NCBI GenBank assembly: GCA_013368315.1
Contig: JAACJM010000012.1
Location: 806,001-870,000 of the forward strand
DNA from: Tetrapyrgos nigripes
Taxonomy: Eukaryota > Basidiomycota > Agaricomycetes > Agaricales > Campanellaceae
Length of the DNA stretch: 64,000 nt
Direction: 5' to 3'
Shown here: positions 36,102 through 45,109 of the stretch, in pieces
How the letters are laid out: each line of letters opens with the position of its first letter
How positions within the stretch are numbered: position 1 is the first letter of the stretch
The notes under the pieces: generated by a model
What the model was told of the DNA's origin: nothing
What the model saw: only the letters and a program-made list of their open reading frames with translations
Databases searched by the model: none
Program-made: the position numbers and the translations under genes

Positions 36102-38386
36102 ATGCCTGTCTCTGTCGTTACCTTTCTCGACCTTTGTCTTGCCGTCCTTGGCCTCTACCTTCTCAAACGTCTCCTCGAGACCAGACATAAACTGCCGCCA
36201 GGTCCCAAAGGATATCCTGTCGTCGGCAACCTTCTTGACATGCCCACCGAAAACTCATGGTCGATTTTTGGACAATGGGGTGATATGTATGGTGGGTCTC
36301 GAATTCCCTTCTGCAGCGGTCCGAATATTGACTTGTGTCTACATAGGTGATATTTGTTCTGTCACAGGTTTGACCACTGGCTGTATACCGCAACTGCTAG
36401 CTCAAATTTCGCTCTACAGTCCTCGGGCAAACCTTCGTTATCCTCAACTCTGCCACGGCCGCCTTCGAAATCCTCGACAGGAAGAGTTCCATCTACTCTG
36501 ACAGGCCCGTCATGCCGTTTGGAGGCGAGCTCGTAGGCTGGAAAAATACTCTCGTTCTACTACCCTATGGCGATCGTTTCCGCCGCTATCGAAAATTATT
36601 CCACAGCTTAATCGGCAGTCAGGCGACCATGAAGCAATATTATCCCGCAGAAGAGCTGGAGACGAAACGGTTCCTTCGTCGGATCTTGATGAAGCCAGAC
36701 GATTTACAAAGACATATTCGCAAGTGAGTAGCGTTCGTCGCGTTCCATTCTCCCAGATCAAATCTCGAAGAACGACCCGGGGTTCCTAATATTCTGATTC
36801 TAGGACCGCAGGCGCCGTTATTCTGAGAATCTCGCACGGATATGAGGTCAAAGAATCCAACGACCCTTTCGTTCAACTCGCCGACCTCGCTACGGAACAA
36901 TTTTCGGTTGCTACTGCTCCAGGACAGTTTCTTGTCGATTCCATCCCCGCTCGTAGGTCATTTCCTTAGCTCTGATTAGATGCAAAGGGAATGACCTCTT
37001 TCTTTGAAGTTCGACATGTCCCAGACTGGTTTCCCGGTGCCGGATTCAAAAGGACTGCCAAAGCTTGGGCTTCAACGCTGCTCGAGATGGTTGAGCAACC
37101 TCACAGCTTTGTGAAGCAGCAAATCGTACGTCTTTTTGGCAAACAGTTTATCGTTGCCAATCTTATGTCCTTATAGGCTTCTGGTACCGCCACAAAATCG
37201 TTTTCTTCTTCTTTTCTCGAAAGCAAGCAACTGACCGAGGAGGAGGAATTTGATTTGAAGTGGTCTGCAGCATCTCTCTATAGCGGTATGTCATCATCCA
37301 AGTGTTGATGTACGCACAGTGTCACTGATTTCCTATTGTTTCTAGGCGCAGCTGACACTGTAAGATTACCTTCTTCACGAAATATTCTCTTCTGGTGTTT
37401 AATTATCTCCAAAGATTGTCTCGGCGATATACACCTTCTTCCTCGCAATGACTCTGTATCCCGAGGTCGCCAGGAAAGCGCAGGCGGAGATTGATTCAGT
37501 GGTAGGGAACGATAGGCTACCTACCTTCGCTGACAGACCGCATCTACCATTCTTGGAAGCCGTGGTGAAGGAAACTTTCAGGTGGAACGTCGTCACACCC
37601 TTGGGTACGTACCCTCTCACTGCCGTCCAGCTGTCCAGTCTAAATAACTCTACTTTCCAGCCGTTCCCCATCGTGCGAGCCAAGATGACTATCATAACGG
37701 GTTTTACATCCCAAAAGGAGCTCTTGTTATCCCCAATATCTGGTGAGTTCGTCTTCCCGCTCTTGTTATCAAGTCCGCCACCGTGGTATTCATTGACTAA
37801 CATTAACCTTGAAACAGGAAAATGACTCACGACGAAAGGATGTATTCCAATCCCATGGAGTTCAAACCAGAGAGATTCCTCTCGGTCGACGGGCACACGC
37901 CTGAACCTGAACCTTCGGCGACCGTCTTTGGGTTCGGTAGACGGTACGACTGTGGTCTCATCTGATCCGTTCAACGAACTCACCTCTTCTTCCCTGCACG
38001 CCGTGTTTTGGTGCTGCTCCTTTTTCCTGGATAGTATCTGCCCAGGTACGACGGCGTTGTCGTCCACATTATTAGAGCCTTTTCATCCCGTTAACGTCTT
38101 GTTCTTCATTTTAGGTATGCATCTCGCAGATGTCTCCGTTTTCATCTCTTGCGCCATGTCATTGGCGGTGTTCGATATAACCAAATCCGTCGAGAACGGT
38201 ATCGTCATTGAGCCTGTCAATGAGAGGACAAACGGCACAATTAGGTGTGTTTACCGAGAGTCATACTTACCTGATTAATTTTTACTCACTTTCCCTTTCT
38301 TGTTGCATAGTCATCCAAAACAATTCCAATGTACCGTGAAACCACGATCACTCAAAGCCGCCACTCTCATTCAGGCTGAAGACTAA
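36102..38386 (+). CDS. Cytochrome P450 (microsomal, class II type)
   Basis: The N-terminus (MPVSVVTFLDLCLAVLGLYLLKRLL) is a membrane anchor followed by the proline hinge LPPGPKGYPVVGNL. P450 motifs follow in order: a C-helix segment YGDRFRRYRKLFHS, the I-helix SGAADTI (oxygen activation), ETFR (the ExxR pair of helix K), FKPERF, and the haem loop FGFGRRICPG. The stop is at 38384-38386 after SLKAATLIQAED. All motif residues are present, so the enzyme looks functional. The haem-loop codons are split by an 11-nt microexon (38035-38045) between introns of 91 and 69 nt. The sequence resembles the P450 group often annotated in mushrooms as O-methylsterigmatocystin oxidoreductase-like, but the substrate is unknown. 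No other biosynthetic genes are nearby, so a gene cluster is not supported. Confidence 0.88.
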
Positions 38387-38588
38387 TGATGTACAAGCTA
38401 TCGTTGACGAAGACTTGATTGATGAGATGAAACTTTACTTTGCTTCAAAAATGATTCAGACTTCACACTTTCATTATCACGTTGAACCTTACTACGAGCG
38501 CTACGTCCACCCACTGTGTTCCTCCGTTCTTTAAGCTCGGTACCTTCCTTTTCGTCATCCTGTTTGTTTAGTCTGCTCCAGAGTCTAG

Positions 38589-38614
38589 AGTCGATTGCTA
38601 ACACTCGATTAGCT
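38589..38614 (-). repeat. Dispersed repeat, copy 1 (inverted relative to copy 2)
   Basis: These 26 bases are the exact reverse complement of 50728-50753. Weaker similarity continues on both sides (a GGCGGC-rich arm followed by AGAAGC on one side, CTCTG..GCAGAC on the other), so a repeat of about 80-100 bp is likely. The two copies lie on either side of the LINE. Confidence 0.6.
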
Positions 38615-38789
38615 ATAGCTTCTTGTGCCTGAGCGCCGCCGCCGCCGTCTAGATGAGAATGGCACGTGATCCCAGTCACAGCTTATGCAATCACGTCGGG
38701 TGGTCGGGATCCCGACGCCGCAGGTAGGTTGCTGAATATTCGGCAAATTTGAACTCCGCCGAACAACTGTACAGCTGTTACAGTCACAT

Positions 38790-38795
38790 GTACCG

Positions 38796-38800
<5 letters not shown>
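38790..38800. repeat. LINE target-site duplication, left copy
   Basis: GTACCGCTTGC directly precedes the poly(T) tract and recurs at 48674-48684 at the other end of the element. With the following TTTT the match is 15 bp. Duplications of this size are made by target-primed reverse transcription. Confidence 0.85.

Positions 38801-38850
<50 letters not shown>
38801..38850 (-). repeat. Poly(A) tail of the LINE (50 T on the plus strand)
   Basis: Fifty uninterrupted T on the plus strand, equal to a poly(A) at the 3' end of the minus-strand element. It abuts the target-site duplication. The exact length may be affected by sequencing of the homopolymer. Confidence 0.9.
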
Positions 38851-38851
<1 letters not shown>

Positions 38852-39095
38852 GAGGAGCGTTATGTACCTGTACCACACCAACTTGGTTGTCATGGCACAG
38901 GAAACCCGCGGTCTGCGCAAGGGGTAAGAACCTTGCTAGAAAGAAGACATATAACATATAACATAGAACATAGGACATAGGAAGGAACATAATTATAGAC
39001 ATACTGCTGAGACAGGGCTTTTCGGCCTCCCCGAGGAAATGCCTTTACGCACTGAGTGTGGGGCTCAGAGTCACCTCGGGGGTAGGGCTACTTAC

Positions 39096-42000
39096 CTACC
39101 TGCCTCGAGGGCCCGTTTGACGGCGCAAATCCGACTCTATACCCACTAAAACCCCGGAATTCGTAACCCAGTCATCAGGCAGGGTGTGTTCCCGGTCTAG
39201 CAGCCCTTGCCATGTGGCACGTACCAAATTAGGGCTGATTCCTTTTTTTCCGTATTTCCGGCTGGTCATGCGACGGTCCAGCTGGAGTCTTTCATTTATC
39301 ATATTTGACCATCTGTTCTCTATCTCCCTCGTCGTGAACGGCGCATTGTCTTTTCGTATTACCCTCTCGCATCTTAGTCTCCATATCAGGTATGCGGATT
39401 CTGCTATTAATATCCTCCATAGTCTTTCTTCTCCTGACTTCCGCGCTCCTCCAGGTGTCTTAAAGACTGCCAATCCAGCACCAACTATTGTTCCCAAGGC
39501 TGGCCGTTCCCATTGTAAGGTCCGATTTTTCCTTTCCCATAGTCTTCCGGTCATGTCCCAGATGAGTCCCTGCCCTGGACTCTCACACCCTACCAGGATG
39601 TGGGTTATGTCTTCAGTCTTCTGGTCATGTTGACATATAGCTCTCTCCTTGATCTCGTCAGGGTAATTTGCTCGTTGCCAGTGAGTACCCGTCATATAGG
39701 CATCGTTCATTACCATCCACAAAAAGTATCTCGTTTTCCTTTCTAGGTCTCGAGAGCGTATCGATTTCCAGATTACGGGATCCGTTGGGATGACATTGAA
39801 GAGGGACTGAACCTGGAGCTTGACCTGGGTTAGGATAGCCCGTGTTCGTGGTCGGTCGGGGGTTTTGGTCGCCTTTCGTTGCCTTATGGCTGTATAGGCA
39901 AGTTTCTGTGTCAATGCATTTAGCTTTGCTCCAGTTATTCGCAGGGTCTGGGGGATGTTTAGGTCCAAATGATCCTCTTGTGCTCTAGTGGCTGCGATCC
40001 CTGCTAGGGCATCCGCCGCTTCGTTCCCTTCGTGACCATTATGCCCCTTGACCCATTTTATGTGTATAGGTGCTTCATGTAGGCGGTAGCGCGCTATCAT
40101 TGTCCTAATAATGTCCGCGTTATTGACGTTTATATATCCTATATCCTCCATTTTCTTAAGGCTTGTGGTTAGGTGCGAGATCACATACTTTGAGTCCGTT
40201 TCAAGACTCATTTGGGTGTTTTTCGTGATCGCTTCCGGCGCCTCCATCGCCGCTACCAGTTCAGCAGTTTGGTTTGATTGAATAATATTCCTATTCTCTA
40301 TCCGTCTCGGTAGCCTAATGCTTTTATTTCGGGCGTCATTCCGCCCATAGAACACTCCAGCACCCGCGGTCGCATCCTCTTGTCCATTATTCATACATGA
40401 ACCATCTGTCGCTATTATGGTATCAGGTCCCTCAGCAGCATTAACTTTTCGGATGAGGACCTCGTCAGAGGGGGGAACAGTTTCGTCTGTGAAGATTCGG
40501 AAAATATCCGACAAGTTTCCAGTCGTAGATATCCGGTAATCGAAGGTTTCAGCATTCCTTTCCTGTGGTCCTTCGTGATCGTCGGGACCAATTTCGTAGT
40601 CCTCTGGTTGCTCTCTTCTAGGGTCCCATTTCTGCGGGAGGGTGTTCAAGAGCTCTTCTGCTCTGAGCATGCATTGGTGAGGGTGAGTGCAGTTGTGTCT
40701 TTGTCGCACTTCTTGACAGTCACGACATACACAGCGATCATTACGACGATGCAGGCTACGTCGTTCCGTTGTGGTGACCAGTGGTGCAGCTAGATCCTCA
40801 GCTTGCCCTACTGTGGTCAGTCTGTGTTTTTCCATGAGACATTTACTCGCTTGTGAGTTCGTAAGTCTTTTTATCCTAGGATCAGCTTGGATATGGTGCC
40901 ATATAGGCATCTCTCTTAGGATGTCCCTTGCAAATGCTAGCCCCTCTATGCGTATACCATATTTCTGCCCCACGTTTATCATTCGACGGAGTTCGGGGAC
41001 TTGTGCAGATCTCGGACTACTGCTGGTGGACCAAGATTGTAGGAAGCAGTTCTGTTTAATTCTTTGTGGTATGTTATCTTCCGCCCTGGGTGTGTTGGTC
41101 GCTAATAGGGAATCTGCTATTACAGCCCACAGGGGGCGATCCGGTCCGAAGCTCAGATATCTTTTGAGCCACATCAATTCTATGGCTTCGTTTCGGGCAG
41201 GGATATCCAGGACCGCTCTCCCGCCCTCATTAATCCGTAAGTACGTCGCGTCTTTATTGACTGGATTCTTTTCTTTCTCGTCCCATATGTATTTTGATAC
41301 TCGTTTCGCTAATCTCTTTTCTACTTCAGGTGGCATACCTTGTACTTGTGTTAAGTACTGCGACATTCCCCCCGCAAACATCTGCGTAATAAGTCGTCTT
41401 CCTTCCATGGTGGGTGATCCTTTTGCCCACCGTTCCAAGACTCTATCAATTTTTTCTATGGTAGGGGCCCAAATCTGGGTTGCATCGATCTTGTTCCCAT
41501 ACCATGCGCCCAATATCCGTACTGCTTCGCCCTCTCTGGCAATATGGAGGTTGGGTGGGAGGACGTTAAGGTACGGATTCGTCCCATACTGATATACTAT
41601 TGTTCTCCTCGTACTGATCACACGTTGTCTGTACTCTTCCGTGCCGATTGGTATGATTGAGGTCTTATTCACGTTAAATTTCGCAGTGGATGCCATACAC
41701 CATTGGTCGAGGATATCTTGTAGGTCCTTGAAGTCATCCGACGCCGCCAAGAATACGGTTGTATCGTCGGCAAATAAATTAGCAATAAGCCTTTCCGTTA
41801 TTCCAGGGATCCGGAACCCTTGTAGGTGCGAGTTCCTCAACATTGCCGCTAAGGGTTCAATGGCTAGATCAAATATCAGGCAGGAGAGTGGGTCTCCTTG
41901 ACGCACTCCTCTTATTACTTCGTAGGTTTCACTTTGTATTCCGTTTATCATTACTGATGTCTTGGCTGTCTTGTATAGGCGTTGTACTGTTTCTATGAAT

Positions 42001-44801
42001 TCCTTTGGGAATTCAAACTTTTCCAGTGTCTTCCATAAATAATCATGGTCCACCTTATCATAGGCTTTCTCCTGGTCTAATGAAATAATCAGTCCATTCT
42101 GTCCGTTTTGTTCAGCCGAGGCCATTACCATGCGTATCAATTTCGTCTGGTCACTAATTTGTCGGCCAGGTACAAAACCGGCCTGGTTGTGGTGTAAGAG
42201 GTCGGGGGCTACCTTTCCGAGTTTGGTGGCCAATACTTTGGTGAAGATCTTGTAGTCTGTGTTAAGCAGTGTTATTGGCCTATAATTTGCTATTTCGCAT
42301 TTGTCGTTTTTCTTGTAGAGTGGACACATCCAGCCATCTGCGAAGTGAGTATCTGTTATTACTCCATTCATTGCTATATCGTTAAATGCCTGTGTCATTA
42401 GGTTTGCGATATCAAATGCAGGGCGCCCTGCTCTGGTGTCCTCAACATAACGTGAGTATAAAGCTTTCCAGAGTTCGTGCGTGGCGCCATCTATTCCAGG
42501 AGACGTATAGTTCTTTGTGCTCAGGAGCGCTATTACCACGTCACTACGATCGCATTTCATCGCCAGGTAGGTTTTCTGTTCTTCTGTCAGTCTAGTGTTA
42601 AGGTTGCTTAGCACTCTATCCGTCATAGCCTGTTTCATTCGTTGGTGTTCAGCATCAGTTGCCTGTCCCTCTTTTTGTAGGCCTTCATGGTAATCTCTAG
42701 CCCTTTTTGCCATACCTTCCGGGCTTGTTTCAAACCATCCGTCCGGTCCAGGTTCTTCTCGTCTAAGGGCATAGATTACATCTCTAGGTTTTCTTTCTTT
42801 ATTTAGGTTCGACCAATATCTGGAGATTTGCTCTCCTTCAATTCGGTTTCGCGTCGCTGTATCCGTCCTCGTATTCTGAAATTGTTTCCTTTCCAGAACA
42901 GTGATATCATTAGTTAGGGTCGCAGACAATTCTACTCGTTCCTCTTCTGTAAGTGACTGGTCATTATTGATTTGTTCCAGTTTTCCTTTCAATTCCTCTA
43001 ATTGTTTCTCTAATCTGGGCATTACTATCCGTTGTCGTTGACGTGCTACTTCCAGGATGTCTTTTTTGTACCGGTACCATGTCAGTTGGGCGTTCCGATC
43101 CGCAGTACGGCCCAGGGTATGTATCTTATTCATTTCTGAGTCCGTTTCCAGGCCTCTCTTTAATGCATATTGCATGAAGGTTTTGTCCTTAATGATATGT
43201 CTCGGTATCGCCCAGCGTCCTCTGCCTATAGTTGGTGCGTCTGTGTGTGATGCTAAGACTGAGACCATCCAGTGGTCTGCTCCTGGAACACCAGTCGGTT
43301 CTATTTTCCATTCTCTCGATGCCGTTAATATTGCGTCTGTTGCGTAGATTCTGTCTATTCGGGATTGCGACCCCGTAGCGGTTTGGTGGAAAGTATACGC
43401 TTTTGTATCCGGGTACGTATCTCTCCATCCGTCTCTTAACTGTGTTGACATCTTAAGTTCATCTAGGGCTTCGACTGCGTCTTCCGGGTCATCTCTCGCG
43501 GGCAGTCTATCAATAACACCTGCTTCTACCATATTCATATCCCCAGCCAGTATATCCGGCCGTTTACTAGGGTTTCGGTCAAAATACTCTCGCAGGGTCT
43601 CCCAAAACTCTTTATTATCTTTTCCGTCTGAACCGGAGACATTTGGTGCGTACACCACTAATATTTTAAGGTTGCGGTCTCTATGCCAGTGCATTCTAAT
43701 CAAAAGTGCTCTTCCAGGTACAACCTCAGTCTCATCTAGAACGCTTGTGTCGACAAGATCTTTATTCAACACTATTGCTACCCCTCCTTTAGCTCGTGGG
43801 GAGTCCGGGTTCGATGAACATCTTAACACTAACCGTTTTGAAAATTTATCCTGTATCTTCTGGCGTCTACTTTCATCCATGTGGGTTTCTTGCACAAGGA
43901 GGACACCAATACGCTTCTGTCTGACAAATTGGTTGATGTAGTTCCATTTATTCTTATTATCCTCCAAATTCTCATTGGGTCCATAGCCCCTTATATTAAG
44001 AGACGCCACTTTTATTGACGCTTTTGTATCCTTATTCCTTCGTCCAGTTCGTAATGCAGTTCGTCGTTCCTGCCTTGAAGGGTTTGTATTCGGTTCATGC
44101 GTGGTAGAGTGAGAGTGTGGCACTTGTGTCCTCAAACGTGAGCGCATCGCCTCTTCGATTTGGTCTATGAGTTGGTTTAATCGGTTTTGACTCTGTTCAT
44201 ATGATTCTTCATCCATCCTCATTCCTAAGCTTTCCATTAGCTGATCTTCTAGTGATCGTGGAGGTGTTGGCGTTTGCTGGTCTAGGTCTACGATTTGCGA
44301 TTTTTCTCTTGTATTCGCCGTACTAACAGTGGGTGAGGAGTTCTGGGTTTCGTTTATGCGCAGTGCATTAGGGTGAACAGTTTCATTAGTGTTCGTATCT
44401 AGCATTCTAATGTTTATACTCCTGGTGTTCGAGTGCTGTGGTAGATATTCCTGAGAGAGTGAGGTGACGTGACTAGTAGAGGAGTTTGTCAGGGCGGACT
44501 CCCTCTGCTGGTTCGTTGCATCCCTCATCGGTTCTCTCCTACTCACAGTAACCGCAGTGTTACTTCCAGCCCCGTCATCAGAGCCACAACTTGCGGAAGA
44601 GTCGTCAACTCCTCCGGGAGCAGGAAGGCCCGAAGATGTTGTCCCGGCTTGAAACCGCGACTGAGAAGGGGTAGAGTTTTTTGCAGTTGGTATTACCTTT
44701 CCGAGGCGCCAACCCACGCTTTCGGAAGACCCGGTCTTTTCCCCGGCTAAAGGACGCACATGGTTCCTCGGGAGGGGGCACTGCCTATCCGTACTGGTCA
44801 T
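39096..44801 (-). CDS. LINE ORF2: endonuclease, reverse transcriptase, RNase H
   Basis: One frame of 1,901 codons. AP-type endonuclease (about 262-490): SLNIRGYG, QETHM, VVYAPN, GDMNM, RIDRIYA and ADHWMV keep all catalytic positions. Reverse transcriptase (about 830-1090): NYRPITLLNTDYKIFTKVL, QAGFVPGRQ, SLDQEKAYDKVDHDYLW, GVRQGDPLS and the catalytic FADD near residue 1012. A Cys/His cluster near 1355 (CRDC...CTHPHQC) may bind zinc. RNase H (about 1465-1605): ATDGSC, TAELVAAMEA, LETDSKYV and NEAADALAG supply the four acidic residues. A second Cys/His segment (CQHDQKTEDITHILVGC) lies in the C-terminal part. The protein nicks target DNA and copies the element's RNA in place. No stop or frameshift is seen, so it could be active. 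Confidence 0.92.
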   Translation of the reverse strand: MTSTDRQCPLPRNHVRPLAGEKTGSSESVGWRLGKVIPTAKNSTPSQSRFQAGTTSSGLPAPGGVDDSSASCGSDDGAGSNTAVTVSRREPMRDATNQQRESALTNSSTSHVTSLSQEYLPQHSNTRSINIRMLDTNTNETVHPNALRINETQNSSPTVSTANTREKSQIVDLDQQTPTPPRSLEDQLMESLGMRMDEESYEQSQNRLNQLIDQIEEAMRSRLRTQVPHSHSTTHEPNTNPSRQERRTALRTGRRNKDTKASIKVASLNIRGYGPNENLEDNKNKWNYINQFVRQKRIGVLLVQETHMDESRRQKIQDKFSKRLVLRCSSNPDSPRAKGGVAIVLNKDLVDTSVLDETEVVPGRALLIRMHWHRDRNLKILVVYAPNVSGSDGKDNKEFWETLREYFDRNPSKRPDILAGDMNMVEAGVIDRLPARDDPEDAVEALDELKMSTQLRDGWRDTYPDTKAYTFHQTATGSQSRIDRIYATDAILTASREWKIEPTGVPGADHWMVSVLASHTDAPTIGRGRWAIPRHIIKDKTFMQYALKRGLETDSEMNKIHTLGRTADRNAQLTWYRYKKDILEVARQRQRIVMPRLEKQLEELKGKLEQINNDQSLTEEERVELSATLTNDITVLERKQFQNTRTDTATRNRIEGEQISRYWSNLNKERKPRDVIYALRREEPGPDGWFETSPEGMAKRARDYHEGLQKEGQATDAEHQRMKQAMTDRVLSNLNTRLTEEQKTYLAMKCDRSDVVIALLSTKNYTSPGIDGATHELWKALYSRYVEDTRAGRPAFDIANLMTQAFNDIAMNGVITDTHFADGWMCPLYKKNDKCEIANYRPITLLNTDYKIFTKVLATKLGKVAPDLLHHNQAGFVPGRQISDQTKLIRMVMASAEQNGQNGLIISLDQEKAYDKVDHDYLWKTLEKFEFPKEFIETVQRLYKTAKTSVMINGIQSETYEVIRGVRQGDPLSCLIFDLAIEPLAAMLRNSHLQGFRIPGITERLIANLFADDTTVFLAASDDFKDLQDILDQWCMASTAKFNVNKTSIIPIGTEEYRQRVISTRRTIVYQYGTNPYLNVLPPNLHIAREGEAVRILGAWYGNKIDATQIWAPTIEKIDRVLERWAKGSPTMEGRRLITQMFAGGMSQYLTQVQGMPPEVEKRLAKRVSKYIWDEKEKNPVNKDATYLRINEGGRAVLDIPARNEAIELMWLKRYLSFGPDRPLWAVIADSLLATNTPRAEDNIPQRIKQNCFLQSWSTSSSPRSAQVPELRRMINVGQKYGIRIEGLAFARDILREMPIWHHIQADPRIKRLTNSQASKCLMEKHRLTTVGQAEDLAAPLVTTTERRSLHRRNDRCVCRDCQEVRQRHNCTHPHQCMLRAEELLNTLPQKWDPRREQPEDYEIGPDDHEGPQERNAETFDYRISTTGNLSDIFRIFTDETVPPSDEVLIRKVNAAEGPDTIIATDGSCMNNGQEDATAGAGVFYGRNDARNKSIRLPRRIENRNIIQSNQTAELVAAMEAPEAITKNTQMSLETDSKYVISHLTTSLKKMEDIGYINVNNADIIRTMIARYRLHEAPIHIKWVKGHNGHEGNEAADALAGIAATRAQEDHLDLNIPQTLRITGAKLNALTQKLAYTAIRQRKATKTPDRPRTRAILTQVKLQVQSLFNVIPTDPVIWKSIRSRDLERKTRYFLWMVMNDAYMTGTHWQRANYPDEIKERAICQHDQKTEDITHILVGCESPGQGLIWDMTGRLWERKNRTLQWERPALGTIVGAGLAVFKTPGGARKSGEERLWRILIAESAYLIWRLRCERVIRKDNAPFTTREIENRWSNMINERLQLDRRMTSRKYGKKGISPNLVRATWQGLLDREHTLPDDWVTNSGVLVGIESDLRRQTGPRGR

Positions 44802-45109
44802 GGCGATAATAGGGTCACCATCCGTTCGGGTATAGACTTCTACATACTAAGCCCAGCGCGTGTCCACACTGTTATGGAGTTTTTTACACTCATAAACCGT
44901 CCAGGCTTTCCTGTCCCGCAAGCGGTCAGTATATTTGGGCCCTTCCGGATAGTTCAGAAAAGTCTTCAAACACTAGGCCTATTCCCAGTATTTAGTCCCT
45001 TACTTTACTTATTTAGTCGTTCGCTGTGAATCATCATCACATTAGGTCTACAATATTCATACAGTAGGGACATCATTATGAGTAGTGCTTATAAAGGTCC
45101 AACAGGGTC

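Noticed and set aside
36102..38386. P450 as part of a secondary-metabolite cluster
   Set aside because: Its neighbours are a DUF6534 membrane protein and transposons. No synthase, transferase, transporter or pathway regulator is present within the window.
40771..41592. 273-codon plus-strand frame inside the LINE
   Set aside because: It lies opposite the reverse transcriptase region of ORF2 and is explained by the lack of stops antisense to a long gene. No domain is recognisable.
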